Assembly (NCBI RefSeq): GCF_023156285.1
Contig: NZ_JAKZAJ010000005.1
Span: forward strand, 62,001-126,000
Direction of reading: 5' to 3'
Length of the DNA stretch: 64,000 bases
Source of the DNA: Marinobacter koreensis
Lineage (GTDB): Bacteria > Pseudomonadota > Gammaproteobacteria > Pseudomonadales > Oleiphilaceae
Both the position numbers and the translations under genes were made by a program. Below are positions 16,629 to 25,798 of the stretch, one piece after another. The notes under the pieces were generated by a model. That model made no database searches, had not been told where the DNA came from, and was given only the letters and a program-made list of their open reading frames with translations. The first letter of the stretch is position 1. Every line of letters begins with the position of its first letter.

Positions 16629-17750
16629 ATGTACGCAAAACTTGAAACACGGACTTTTCTGGCAATGCTGGTCGGGGTCTCCCTGGCGTTCGTCCTGCTG
16701 ATGAAGCCCTTCTTCGGGCCGATTTTCTGGGCCGTAGCCATTGCGCTGATTTTCCATCCGGTCCAGAACCTGGTGGCGAAGTGGCTCGGCCCCAGGCCTA
16801 ATGTGAACGCCCTGGTCACTCTCACGGTCTGCATGGTGATCGTCATTATTCCAGTCCTGCTGCTGGTGACATCGCTGATCGCGCAGGGGGTGGAGCTGTA
16901 CCAGCAGATCCAGAGCGGCGAGATTCGCCCCGGCGAGTACATCGATCGAGTGAATCAGTCGTTCCCGGCCATCCAGGCTTTTCTCGCGCAATTCGATATC
17001 AACTTCGCCGAGATCCGTGACAAAGCCGTCAGCCTGTTTGTTGGCGGCAGCCAGTTCATGGCCAAACAGGCCCTCGGCATCGGGCAGAACACATTCCAGT
17101 TCTTCATGGGGCTGGCCCTGATGGTCTACCTGGCGTTTTTCCTGCTTCGTGACGGTAATCAACTGGTGGAATTGCTGATCCGGGCCCTGCCACTGGGGGA
17201 CGAGCGCGAGCGTCTGCTGTTTGCCAAGTTCGCGGAGGTGACCCGGGCAACGGTCAAGGGCAACCTGCTGATCGCGATTATCCAGGGCGCCCTGGGTGGC
17301 CTGATCTTCTGGATTCTCGGCATTTCCGGGGCGTTGCTGTGGGGCGTGGTGATGGCTATTGTCTCGCTGCTTCCGGCCATTGGCGCTGCCATTGTCTGGG
17401 TGCCCGTGGCCATCTACCTGGCGGCGGTGGGGCAGCTTGTGTCCGCGACGGTGCTGACGATCTTCGGGGTGCTGGTCATTGGGCTGGCGGACAACCTGCT
17501 TCGACCGGTTTTCGTCGGTCGCGACACCAAGCTCCCGGATTACATTGTGTTGTTGTCAACGCTGGGCGGAATTGTCATGTTCGGAGTCAACGGCTTTGTC
17601 ATGGGGCCTCTGGTGGCGGCCCTGTTCATGGCCTTCTGGGGGATCTTCATCCGGGAGTTCGGACACGAGGCCCAGACGGTTCGCCATCCGGGAACCGGTC
17701 CGATGCCGGAGGATGAGAACCGGAGCGGTCCCGTTGATCGCAAAGTGTGA
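16629..17750 (+). CDS. AI-2E family transporter (PerM/TqsA-like membrane protein)
   Basis: 373-residue inner-membrane protein of the AI-2 exporter family; members move small molecules or ions, and the substrate cannot be read from sequence. About eight hydrophobic segments are visible, with the typical long soluble loop (roughly 70-145) between segments 3 and 4 and the family block LADNLLRPVFVGRDTKLPDY near 285-305. It stands alone, 70-100 bp ahead of the peptidoglycan-binding gene. Confidence 0.9.
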   Translation: MYAKLETRTFLAMLVGVSLAFVLLMKPFFGPIFWAVAIALIFHPVQNLVAKWLGPRPNVNALVTLTVCMVIVIIPVLLLVTSLIAQGVELYQQIQSGEIRPGEYIDRVNQSFPAIQAFLAQFDINFAEIRDKAVSLFVGGSQFMAKQALGIGQNTFQFFMGLALMVYLAFFLLRDGNQLVELLIRALPLGDERERLLFAKFAEVTRATVKGNLLIAIIQGALGGLIFWILGISGALLWGVVMAIVSLLPAIGAAIVWVPVAIYLAAVGQLVSATVLTIFGVLVIGLADNLLRPVFVGRDTKLPDYIVLLSTLGGIVMFGVNGFVMGPLVAALFMAFWGIFIREFGHEAQTVRHPGTGPMPEDENRSGPVDRKV

Positions 17751-17849
17751 TAGTCTTTTCAGTGTTTGCCCCAGCCCGTGGAGATTGGCGCCACATAATA
17801 AAAAAGAATCGATGTCGGTTTGGCATCAGGAGTAATGCAGGTGAGTACC

Positions 17850-18266
17850 ATGAAGAACCCGACCAGGAATCTGGGTCGCCTTCTGGCTGCAGCCGGTGCG
17901 GCGGCTTTGTTAGGGCTTGCCCCTCTGGCCCAGGCCAATGAGACCGTAGCTCTTAAGAACGCGCTTTATGGAGCGGGCTACGATATTTCCAATGTCAGCC
18001 CGGATATGGATGATGCCACCCGTTCGGCGCTGACCAGCTTCCAGAAAGACCACGGATTGCAGGCAACAGGTATTCTGGATGATGAGACCAAGAAAGCCCT
18101 TGGTATGATTTCGATGAAGGTTGCTGCGGCAGCGCCGGCAAAGGCCAGTGCGAAGACGGCTGAAAAGGCCGATAAAGCCGCTGCCAAGGCAGATCAGCCG
18201 GCCGAGGCCAAGAAAGAGGACAAGACGATCGAAGAGGACGACGACGGTGGTTGGTCGCTCTGGTAA
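17850..18266 (+). CDS. Exported peptidoglycan-binding-domain protein with charged tail
   Basis: 138 residues from the ATG at 17850 (AGGTGAG ribosome site; in-frame ATGs at 17820 and 17835 are alternatives). A signal peptide runs to AQA-NE near residue 30. Residues 31-85 are a PG_binding_1-type repeat (FQKDHGLQATGILDDETKKAL). The rest is Ala/Lys-rich and then acidic (KKEDKTIEEDDDGG), ending in WSLW. The tail suggests a flexible linker or cation binding. No enzyme domain is present, so a wall-anchored accessory role is likely. A strong terminator follows at once. Confidence 0.8.
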   Translation: MKNPTRNLGRLLAAAGAAALLGLAPLAQANETVALKNALYGAGYDISNVSPDMDDATRSALTSFQKDHGLQATGILDDETKKALGMISMKVAAAAPAKASAKTAEKADKAAAKADQPAEAKKEDKTIEEDDDGGWSLW

Positions 18267-18287
18267 GTGCATCGTATGCCCTGACGC

Positions 18288-18324
18288 AAAAAAGCCCGCC
18301 AGAGTAACCTGGCGGGCTTTTTTT
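18288..18324. terminator. Bidirectional rho-independent terminator
   Basis: AAAAAAGCCCGCCAG pairs with CTGGCGGGCTTTTTTT around an AGTAAC loop. It serves the peptidoglycan-binding gene on the plus strand and ilvD on the minus strand. Confidence 0.9.
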
Positions 18325-18336
18325 GTGGCCGGATGT

Positions 18337-20172
18337 TCAGTCCAGCTTGGTCAGGTCACGGACCGCCCCTTTATCCGCACTGGTCGCCAGCAGCGCGTAG
18401 GCTTTGAGTGCTGCCGACACCTTGCGGTCGCGGGCGAGTTCGGGCTTCCAGCCCTTGGCGTCCCGTGCCTCCCGGCGCCGGTCCAGCTCTGACTGATCTA
18501 CCTGGACATTGATCGAGCGGTTCGGAATGTCGATCAGAATCGTATCGCCGTTCTCGATCAGTCCGATAGCGCCGCCTGCTGCAGCCTCCGGCGAGGCGTG
18601 GCCGATCGAAAGTCCGGAGGTTCCGCCGGAGAAACGTCCATCCGTAAGCAGGGCGCAGTCCTTGCCCAGGCCCTTGGATTTGAGATAGCTGGTCGGGTAG
18701 AGCATTTCCTGCATGCCCGGGCCACCTTTCGGTCCCTCGTAGCGGATAATGACCACCTCTCCCGGTTTTACTTCGTCATTGAGGATGCCCGCCACGGCGG
18801 AATCCTGGCTTTCGAAGACGCGGGCCTTGCCCTCGAAGACGTAGATGCTCTCGTCCACACCGGCGGTCTTGACCACACAGCCATCCCGGGCAATATTGCC
18901 GTAGAGTACCGCGAGCCCGCCCTCAGAGGAGTAGGCATTCTCGACGGAGCGGATGCAGCCGGCCTCGCGATCGCCGTCCAGGCTGGGCCAACGGGTGTTC
19001 TGGCTGAAGGCGGTCTGGGTCGGGATGCCCGCCGGTCCGGCCTTGTAGAATTCCACCACTTCCGGGGTGGGAGACTGCATGATGTCCCAGGTCTCCAGGG
19101 CTTCCTTCATGGTCTTGCTGTGAACGGTCGGCAGATCCGTGTTGATCAGGCCGCCGCGCTCCAGTTCCCCAAGGATGCCCATGATGCCACCGGCCCGGTG
19201 AACGTCTTCCATGTGGTATTTCGGCGAGTTGGGCGCCACCTTGCACAGCTGAGGCACATGGCGAGACAGTCTGTCGATGTCCGCCATGGCGAAATTAACC
19301 CCACCCTCCTGGGCGGCCGCCAGCAGGTGCAGGATGGTGTTGGTCGATCCGCCCATGGCGATATCCATGGTCATGGCGTTTTCGAACGCGGCCAGAGAGC
19401 CGATGCTGCGGGGCAGCACGCTGGCATCGTTTTCCTCGTAATAGCGACGGGCGTTCACCACAATCTGTCGACCGGCATCCAGGAAGAGTTGTTTCCGGTC
19501 CGCGTGGGTCGCCAGCAGGGAACCGTTGCCGGGCAGCGCCAGGCCGATGGCCTCGGTAAGACAGTTCATGGAGTTGGCGGTGAACATGCCGGAGCATGAA
19601 CCGCAGGTCGGGCAGGCGCTCCGCTCGTATTCCTCGACCTGTTCGTCGCTGGCATTCGGGTCGGCGGCGATGACCATCGCATCCACCAGGTCCAGCTTGT
19701 GTTCGGACAGTTTGGTCTTGCCGGCCTCCATCGGCCCGCCGGACACGAAAATGGTCGGGATGTTGAGGCGCATGGCGGCCATCAGCATTCCCGGTGTGAT
19801 CTTGTCGCAGTTGGAGATGCACACCAGGGCATCGGCACAGTGGGCGTTGACCATGTATTCCACGGAATCGGCAATGATCTCCCGGGAGGGCAGTGAATAC
19901 AGCATTCCGTCGTGACCCATGGCAATGCCATCGTCCACGGCAATCGTGTTGAATTCCTTGGCGACACCGCCGGCGGCTTCTATCTCACGACAGACCAGCT
20001 GCCCCAGGTCTTTCAGGTGCACGTGACCGGGCACGAACTGGGTAAACGAGTTGGCTACCGCAATGATCGGTTTGCCGAAGTCGTCGTTTTTCATACCGGT
20101 GGCGCGCCAGAGGGCGCGGGCGCCGGCCATGTTCCGGCCGGCTGTGGATGTCCGCGAACGATACTGAGGCAT
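18337..20172 (-). CDS. ilvD: Dihydroxy-acid dehydratase
   Basis: Fe-S enzyme that dehydrates 2,3-dihydroxyisovalerate and its homologue in valine, leucine and isoleucine synthesis. The 611-residue form begins at the ATG at 20172 ([10 protein letters not shown]); the open frame to 20247 adds an unlikely leader. Cluster cysteines are in SNCDKITPG and [18 protein letters not shown], and the C-terminal [14 protein letters not shown] motif is intact. It is convergent with the preceding plus-strand gene and divergent from the HDOD gene. Confidence 0.97.
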   Translation of the reverse strand: MPQYRSRTSTAGRNMAGARALWRATGMKNDDFGKPIIAVANSFTQFVPGHVHLKDLGQLVCREIEAAGGVAKEFNTIAVDDGIAMGHDGMLYSLPSREIIADSVEYMVNAHCADALVCISNCDKITPGMLMAAMRLNIPTIFVSGGPMEAGKTKLSEHKLDLVDAMVIAADPNASDEQVEEYERSACPTCGSCSGMFTANSMNCLTEAIGLALPGNGSLLATHADRKQLFLDAGRQIVVNARRYYEENDASVLPRSIGSLAAFENAMTMDIAMGGSTNTILHLLAAAQEGGVNFAMADIDRLSRHVPQLCKVAPNSPKYHMEDVHRAGGIMGILGELERGGLINTDLPTVHSKTMKEALETWDIMQSPTPEVVEFYKAGPAGIPTQTAFSQNTRWPSLDGDREAGCIRSVENAYSSEGGLAVLYGNIARDGCVVKTAGVDESIYVFEGKARVFESQDSAVAGILNDEVKPGEVVIIRYEGPKGGPGMQEMLYPTSYLKSKGLGKDCALLTDGRFSGGTSGLSIGHASPEAAAGGAIGLIENGDTILIDIPNRSINVQVDQSELDRRREARDAKGWKPELARDRKVSAALKAYALLATSADKGAVRDLTKLD

Positions 20173-20329
20173 GGTGTCTTGGTCTCTCTTGTCTGTTGCC
20201 GGGAAAAGTGCAGCCCTAAAGGATACCAGATTAGACCGTAGGCGCATGGTTGTTTTCCAGGGCGGTGGTTACAATACTTAACAGTTATGATCGGACTATC
20301 CTAAGGTTCTATGAACAAGGAGTTTGCTT

Positions 20330-21583
20330 ATGGCCGGGCCGGACAGCCTGCCGTTGCGTCGCCTCAAGAGTTTTCAGCCGCTGAATCGCTTAACGGATGA
20401 TCAGCTGGTGCTATTGGCCAGCCGAGCCGAACGCCGGACCCACGGGCCGGGTCAGCGGGTTGCGGAGAGAGGCGTCCGTGATGGTCTCGATATCTTTCTG
20501 GTCTCCGGCGCGGTGGAGTTGCAGGCTGTGGACGGGCGTAAGTCGATTATTGAGGCGGAAACCGACAAGGCGCTCAACCCCATTGCCCGTCTGCAGCCGC
20601 GCATGTACGACGTGGTCGCTGTCAAACCGTCGGAATTCCTCGTGATTGAACAGGATGTGCTGAATCAGCTGCTCCGGTCGGCTCCGGTCAACCAGGTGGA
20701 AATGGGTTCCGAGGACGGTGTGTCCGGAGGCGACGAGGAACATCAACTGTTGATGGAGTTCTATTCCGAGCTCCGATCGAACCAGGTCAAGTTGCCCAGT
20801 GTGCCCGATGTGGCCTGGAAGGTTCGCCGGGCGGTGGATCGCGACGATTCGTCAGCAGAACAGGTGGCGGCTGTTGTGTCTGCGGACCCGGCCATGGCCG
20901 CCAAGCTTGTCCGTTCCTGCAACAGCCCCCTCTATCGTGGCTTCAGCGACGTTCGCAATGTTCGTGAGGCGGTGGTTCGGCTGGGTATGCGTACGACGCG
21001 CCAACTGGTGTCGGTCTTTGCGTTGCGAGAGGTGTTCAAGACCCGTCAGGCGTCGCTGCAGAAAGAGATGGAGAAGCTCTGGACCCACTCCCGTGAGGTT
21101 GCTGCGCTGTGCTGGGTGCTGGCGGACCAGGCGACCCGAATCGACCCCGAAGAGGCCCTTCTGGCGGGACTGTTGCACGATATCGGCGTAGTGCCGGTGC
21201 TGGTTCAGGCCGAGCATCACTCGGCACTATTCTCCAATGAAACCAATCTGGGCCACGCCATCCGCGAGTTGCGTGCCGATGTCGGCACCGCGGTGCTGGA
21301 GAACTGGGCCTTCCCGGCTGCATTTCTCGAGTCGGTCAGGCATGCCGAAGACTGGCACTATGAATGCCGGGAGACCGAGCCGCAGTTGGTAGACGTGGTG
21401 ATCGTGGCCCAGTTGCATTCGATGATCGGATCGAGCCAGAACGACAGTCTGCCAGCGTTTGATGAAGTCCCAGCCTACAGGCGCCTGGGAGAACTGGAAC
21501 TCAATGCCTCCCGCAGTCTTCAGTTGCTTACCGAAGCCCGCGCGAGGGTCCAGGAAGTTCAGCAGTTGTTGTCGATTCGGTGA
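20330..21583 (+). CDS. Cyclic-nucleotide-binding-like and HDOD domain protein
   Basis: 417 residues from the ATG at 20330 (AAGGAG seven bases upstream). Residues 1-120 look like a degenerate cNMP-binding/CRP-like beta-barrel (PLNRLTDDQLVLLASRAE through FLVIEQDVLNQLL). Residues 140-345 are an HDOD domain, with LLAGLLHDIGVVPV near the middle; HDOD lacks most HD-phosphohydrolase metal ligands and usually serves as a signalling scaffold. The gene may be coupled to the LON-domain gene, whose possible GTG start overlaps its stop. Confidence 0.85.
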   Translation: MAGPDSLPLRRLKSFQPLNRLTDDQLVLLASRAERRTHGPGQRVAERGVRDGLDIFLVSGAVELQAVDGRKSIIEAETDKALNPIARLQPRMYDVVAVKPSEFLVIEQDVLNQLLRSAPVNQVEMGSEDGVSGGDEEHQLLMEFYSELRSNQVKLPSVPDVAWKVRRAVDRDDSSAEQVAAVVSADPAMAAKLVRSCNSPLYRGFSDVRNVREAVVRLGMRTTRQLVSVFALREVFKTRQASLQKEMEKLWTHSREVAALCWVLADQATRIDPEEALLAGLLHDIGVVPVLVQAEHHSALFSNETNLGHAIRELRADVGTAVLENWAFPAAFLESVRHAEDWHYECRETEPQLVDVVIVAQLHSMIGSSQNDSLPAFDEVPAYRRLGELELNASRSLQLLTEARARVQEVQQLLSIR

Positions 21584-21591
21584 AGAGCAGC

Positions 21592-22176
21592 ATGACCGTG
21601 ACCGTGCCCCTGTTTCCGCTCAACTCCATCGTCCTGCCCGGCGGTCGTATCCCGCTTCAGCTGTTCGAACCCCGTTACATCGACATGCTGACCCGGTGCC
21701 TGAAAGACGACGAGGGGTTCGTCGTGGTGCTGCTTCGCGAGGGGGCGGAAGCCGGATCGATGGCGAGTTTCTATGAGGTGGGTACCTACGTCCGCATCAT
21801 TGACTTCCAACAGCTGGAGAATGGCCTGCTCGGCATTACCGTCGAGGGTGAATCGAAAGTGGCCGTTCTCCGGAGCTGGCGTGAGCCGGACGGGCTCAAC
21901 GTCGGCGATGTCGAGCACCTCGCGGGCGAGACGCAGAGCGCGGTGCCCGCTCAGCACATCGAACTTCAGTCGGTTCTGGAGGCCCTGTTTCGCCATCCGG
22001 TCGTTCGCGATCTGAAAATGCAGGTGGACTATGACGACGCCCGCCATGTGGGTTGGCGACTGACAGAGCTTCTGCCGCTCGACAAGCAGGAAAAGCAACG
22101 GCTGGTGGAACTGCAGGACCCCCTCGAGCGCCTCAATCGATTGCAGGAACTTCTTGAAGCGCTTGAGCCGGGGTGA
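21592..22176 (+). CDS. LON N-terminal-domain protein
   Basis: 194 residues matching the substrate-recognition (LAN/PUA-like) domain of Lon protease without ATPase or protease parts. The motif VPLFPLNSIVLPGGRIPLQL and the FEPRYIDMLTRCL helix are clear. I use the ATG at 21592; the GTG at 21580 overlaps the HDOD stop and is an alternative. The last 44 bp overlap the end of the DedA-PAP2 gene on the other strand. The biological role of such free-standing domains is not established. Confidence 0.9.
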   Translation: MTVTVPLFPLNSIVLPGGRIPLQLFEPRYIDMLTRCLKDDEGFVVVLLREGAEAGSMASFYEVGTYVRIIDFQQLENGLLGITVEGESKVAVLRSWREPDGLNVGDVEHLAGETQSAVPAQHIELQSVLEALFRHPVVRDLKMQVDYDDARHVGWRLTELLPLDKQEKQRLVELQDPLERLNRLQELLEALEPG

Positions 22177-23647
22177 CGACCCGGGCCGACGCCGAGTGGC
22201 TGGCATCGGGCGTATACCGGTAACTGGCCTCCGGCCACTGGTGCAGGATATAGGCGACCGAAAAGACCAGCCACACCGCCACGCCCAGGCAGGTCAGCGC
22301 GTCCATCGGGATGGGCGTGCGATCATATCGGCTGTAACTGGCCCGCACGAAACCGGTCACCGCGAGCCCCAGCAGGATGCCTCCGATAATGTCCGAGAAC
22401 CAGTGTACCTCCAGGTAGAGTCGGCTTACGGCGACAGGCAGTACTGGCAATGAGAGGAATACGTAGGTGCGCCAGCGCCGACGCTGACCGAATTCTGCCG
22501 CAACGAAGCTGGCCAGAAGGGTTACCAGCACGGTGATGCCGGCGGCGTGACCGCTGGGAAAGGCGCCGGAGGCCGGAGGCTGGTTGACCACCGCCGGTCG
22601 GGGCAGGTCGAGCCCGGTCTTCAGGCCCCATACCAGGCTCCACGTCAACGCCAGCGCCATGGCAATGTGCAGTGCAGCGGCGTAATATCCGCGAAACGCC
22701 AGGACCAGGATGGACAGCCCCGCTGCCACGACCAGAACCAGTGGGTCGCCGATCAGGGTCGCCGCCAGAGCGGGACCGTCGATCAGCGGGTGACGGAGTT
22801 GTTCGAACCAGAGCAATACGGTCTGATTGAATGGGGCCAGAGCGCCGCTGATGACCAGTTGCTCCCAGATCAGGAACAGACCACAACAGGTGACGGAGAG
22901 CATCAGGGAGGCAAGCGGGAATTCGCCAGCGCGGGCCGGTCGCTGGTTGCTGTAAAGTCGCCAGAATCGATGGGACAGTTCGTACCGTGCAACGCGCTCT
23001 TCGAGCCATCGGTAAAAACGCCCGCCACCGCCGAGGCCCAGCTGGAACTGCACCAGAACATAGTACACCACCAGCAGCGCCAGCACGCTGACGCCGGTAA
23101 CCGCGTAGAAATGAGGGGGCAGTTCGATGCCCGTCTGTAGAGCGCTGCCCACCAGGAATCCGGGAATGACGTATGCCGGGGCCCAGGCGATGGCCGACAG
23201 GATGTTGATGCCGAGGAAACGCTGCCAGGGCATGTGGAGTGCGCCGGCTACCAGCGGAATGACTGGACGGATTGGTCCGATAAAGCGCCCGATAACCACA
23301 CTCTTGCCCCCGTGTTTCCGGAAGAAGGTTTCTCCCTTGCCGATCAGGATGGGGTAGCGTTTGAACGGCCAGACGGATGTCAGTCGCCCCTTCAGTGTCT
23401 GCCCGATAACGAAACTGATGCCGTCGCCTACGACCGCCCCCAGAAAGGCCCAGGTCAAGGCCTCGGTCAGCGGCATGCCGGTCTTGCCCGCCAGTGCGGC
23501 GATGGCAAACAGGATGGCAACACCCGGTACAATCAGGCCGGCAATGGCCAGGGATTCCACGAAAGCAGTGAGGAACAGTGCGAACGCCAGCCATCCGGGG
23601 TTCGATGACAGCCAGGCGGTGAGGTCAGAGAGCCAGGCGCCAGTCAT
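22133..23647 (-). CDS. DedA-family membrane protein fused to PAP2 lipid phosphatase
   Basis: 504 residues in two modules. Residues 1-205 are DedA/SNARE-associated (FVESLAIAGLIVPGVAIL, FRKHGGKSVVIGRFIGPIRP), a family linked to flipping of undecaprenyl phosphate or phospholipid. Residues 250-450 are a PAP2 phosphatase with all three motifs: KTGLDLPRP, FPSGHAAG and SRLYLEVHWFSD. Together they could dephosphorylate and recycle a polyprenyl or lipid phosphate. The stop overlaps the LON-domain gene tail to tail and the start overlaps the preceding GGDEF-like gene by 4 bp. Confidence 0.92.
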   Translation of the reverse strand: MTGAWLSDLTAWLSSNPGWLAFALFLTAFVESLAIAGLIVPGVAILFAIAALAGKTGMPLTEALTWAFLGAVVGDGISFVIGQTLKGRLTSVWPFKRYPILIGKGETFFRKHGGKSVVIGRFIGPIRPVIPLVAGALHMPWQRFLGINILSAIAWAPAYVIPGFLVGSALQTGIELPPHFYAVTGVSVLALLVVYYVLVQFQLGLGGGGRFYRWLEERVARYELSHRFWRLYSNQRPARAGEFPLASLMLSVTCCGLFLIWEQLVISGALAPFNQTVLLWFEQLRHPLIDGPALAATLIGDPLVLVVAAGLSILVLAFRGYYAAALHIAMALALTWSLVWGLKTGLDLPRPAVVNQPPASGAFPSGHAAGITVLVTLLASFVAAEFGQRRRWRTYVFLSLPVLPVAVSRLYLEVHWFSDIIGGILLGLAVTGFVRASYSRYDRTPIPMDALTCLGVAVWLVFSVAYILHQWPEASYRYTPDASHSASARVVTPAQALQEVPAID

Positions 23648-24642
23648 GCCTCAATGGTCTCTCCCGGACTGAACCAGATGGAGTCGGCGCCCCGTTTGCG
23701 TGCTTCTTCCATCGCGCCGTGGGCCCTTTTGCGGAGGGTGTCCGTTCGGGTATCGCCATTTCCGCGTGTCGTGCAGCCCAGGCTTACGGTGGCCTTGCCG
23801 ACGACTGGCCACTGATGTTCTCCAATGGTCCTGCGGATGCGCTCGGCAATGACCCGGACGCCTTCCTCCGGCGTAAACGGCAGGATCAGGAAGAATTCGG
23901 ATTCGTTCAGCGTGTAGAGGGTATCGCCCGCCCGGATAACGCCGAAAAGATGTTGGGTCATGTCCCGAAACAGTGTCTGGAGTGCCGCATTACCATGCAG
24001 GTCCTTGGCTTCCGCCGCGTAGTCGATGCCCAGATGCACCACGGACAGGGAATGCCCGGTTGCAATGGCTCGACTGATTTCCTTCTGCAGGGTTTCATCC
24101 AGGAACCGGGCGTTATGGGCGCCGGTCACCGGATCTGTGATGGCCAGGTCCTCCGCCGACTGCGCCATGTGGTCGTAATGCCAGGTATACAGAGCGGTTG
24201 TGACGAGCAGAATGACCAGTCCTGTGGTGGTGACCATGGCGTCATCGACCGGATGGCTGAGGAACAGAACCACCGACATGGGCGTGATCAGAAGCAGGGA
24301 CAGCGCCAGCCCCTGGCGCAGCGGGAGGATCAGAAGGTTCAGTATCAGCAGGGGCATCGCCCAGTGGCTGATGCCCGGTCCGTTCATGCTGATCAGTGCC
24401 GCCAGCAGCCCGCTGTTGAGCGCAGACAGGATGATCAGGTGCCCCGGGGCCGATAACTGGTGTCGCCGGCAGATGACGGTATAGGCCAGCCCCGCGACGC
24501 TCAGTATGGCCATCCCGGAGGCCAGGTAGAACAGATCGTAGAAGCCGTACCTCAGGTTCTGTATGGCCAGGGCAGCGATGAACACGGCCGCCAGGGCGTA
24601 GCCTGCACTGTGAGTGATCGTGCGTAGCCTTGTTTCGGTCAT
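23644..24642 (-). CDS. Membrane GGDEF-like protein with degenerate active site (NESEF) and intact I-site
   Basis: 332 residues: about five membrane segments (12-155) and a C-terminal GGDEF fold (160-325). The active-site loop reads NESEF (246-250) in place of GGDEF, so cyclase activity is unlikely. The upstream inhibitory-site motif RxxD is intact as RAGD (237-240), which suggests a c-di-GMP receptor. It overlaps the DedA-PAP2 start and the preceding GGDEF-like gene by 4 bp each, so the three genes are probably one operon. Confidence 0.85.
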   Translation of the reverse strand: MTETRLRTITHSAGYALAAVFIAALAIQNLRYGFYDLFYLASGMAILSVAGLAYTVICRRHQLSAPGHLIILSALNSGLLAALISMNGPGISHWAMPLLILNLLILPLRQGLALSLLLITPMSVVLFLSHPVDDAMVTTTGLVILLVTTALYTWHYDHMAQSAEDLAITDPVTGAHNARFLDETLQKEISRAIATGHSLSVVHLGIDYAAEAKDLHGNAALQTLFRDMTQHLFGVIRAGDTLYTLNESEFFLILPFTPEEGVRVIAERIRRTIGEHQWPVVGKATVSLGCTTRGNGDTRTDTLRKRAHGAMEEARKRGADSIWFSPGETIEA

Positions 24643-25652
24643 GATGCCGGCCCCCCGTGCTCGGTAGTGGATCGAGCCGTATGCGACCAGGCGCTATAGG
24701 TCTGGGTACGGTTGCCACCCTGTTGCTGGGCCCGACGCAATGCGTGGGCGGCACTCTGCTGGAGGCTGTCGGCATCGTCGCCGATATTGAGCCCGGCGAT
24801 GCCTGTGCTCACCGTGAGATTCAAACCGTGTGATTCCAGCAGGGTGCGGAGTCCGCTGCGAATGATATCCGCCCGATTTCCTGCATCACCGGTGGAAATT
24901 CCGGGAAGGATGATCAGGAACTGAAGGTCTGCGACCCGGTAATAGGTGTCGAAATCGCGGATCTGGGAGTGCAGGAAACGGCCGATTCGGGGCAGGATTG
25001 ACCGGATATCTTCGGCCGGTTCATGATCGCTCACATGGGTGTCCAGTCCGACCATGATGACCGACAGGTCGGTGCCTTCCCGTTCGCTGCGCTGGATTTC
25101 CTTGTGCAGGTCGGCGGACAGGTATTCGCGGCTGGCGGCCTGGGTCAGCTCGTCCGTGCGTCGAAGGGGGGCCAGCTGCCGGTTCTTGTATTCCCTGAGA
25201 AAGACCAGCAATCCGGAGAGCATCAGGGTCAGCAGGAACGCGCTCACCAACTGGTGGCGGTCCGGGAGCCCCGTCATCCATTGGGTTCCTGCCATGACCA
25301 GCACGCAGACCGCCAGCGAGAGGCTGGCGGCAATGACTGGCTGAAACAGGGCAAAGGCAATCAGTGGCACCGCATAAAGCCAGTACGTCATTGACCAGGG
25401 TCCCAGCAGGAATGCCGACAGGGTCAGCCCGGTCGCGACGACGAAGAAAAGACGCTGAATGGCTGGCCAGGGTTGTTTTTTACGGGCTGGATGGAAGTTC
25501 CGGCCGCTGATAACGACGCCTGCTGCAGCCGCCGCCACGGCTGACATGAGCGGGTCACCCAGCAGGGCGCTGGCGATGGCAATGATGATCAGTCCCGCGA
25601 AACCGGCCCGTGACAGCCTGCTCAACAAGAATTTTTCGGCCGTCTGGGCCAT
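24639..25652 (-). CDS. Membrane GGDEF-like protein with degenerate active site (ADLQF) and intact I-site
   Basis: 337 residues from the ATG at 25652, which has GGAAGGA upstream; an ATG at 25682 is in frame. Hydrophobic segments cover about 15-155. The GGDEF fold begins near RRTDELTQAASREYL, and the signature is replaced by ADLQF (241-245), while RDFD (232-235) preserves the I-site. Like its downstream neighbour it looks like a non-catalytic c-di-GMP binder. The pair probably arose by duplication and both lost catalysis. Confidence 0.85.
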   Translation of the reverse strand: MAQTAEKFLLSRLSRAGFAGLIIIAIASALLGDPLMSAVAAAAAGVVISGRNFHPARKKQPWPAIQRLFFVVATGLTLSAFLLGPWSMTYWLYAVPLIAFALFQPVIAASLSLAVCVLVMAGTQWMTGLPDRHQLVSAFLLTLMLSGLLVFLREYKNRQLAPLRRTDELTQAASREYLSADLHKEIQRSEREGTDLSVIMVGLDTHVSDHEPAEDIRSILPRIGRFLHSQIRDFDTYYRVADLQFLIILPGISTGDAGNRADIIRSGLRTLLESHGLNLTVSTGIAGLNIGDDADSLQQSAAHALRRAQQQGGNRTQTYSAWSHTARSTTEHGGPAS

Positions 25653-25681
25653 GGTGTGTCCTTCCTCTCCCGGCGCATCCA

Positions 25682-25712
25682 TTGAGTATTAAGCATAGCG
25701 CAGCGGTATAAT
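25682..25712 (+). promoter_or_regulatory. Candidate proA promoter
   Basis: TATAAT (25707-25712) lies 87 bp before the proA start. The nearest -35-like hexamer is TTGAGT (25682-25687), 19 bp away, which is longer than ideal. Confidence 0.4.
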
Positions 25713-25798
25713 AATGGTTTGGGGTGCGTACTTGAAACGGGAAAGGTAAAGTTAGGCCCTTATTACGTATTTTGATGTCGAACTGACAAGGTAACAGG

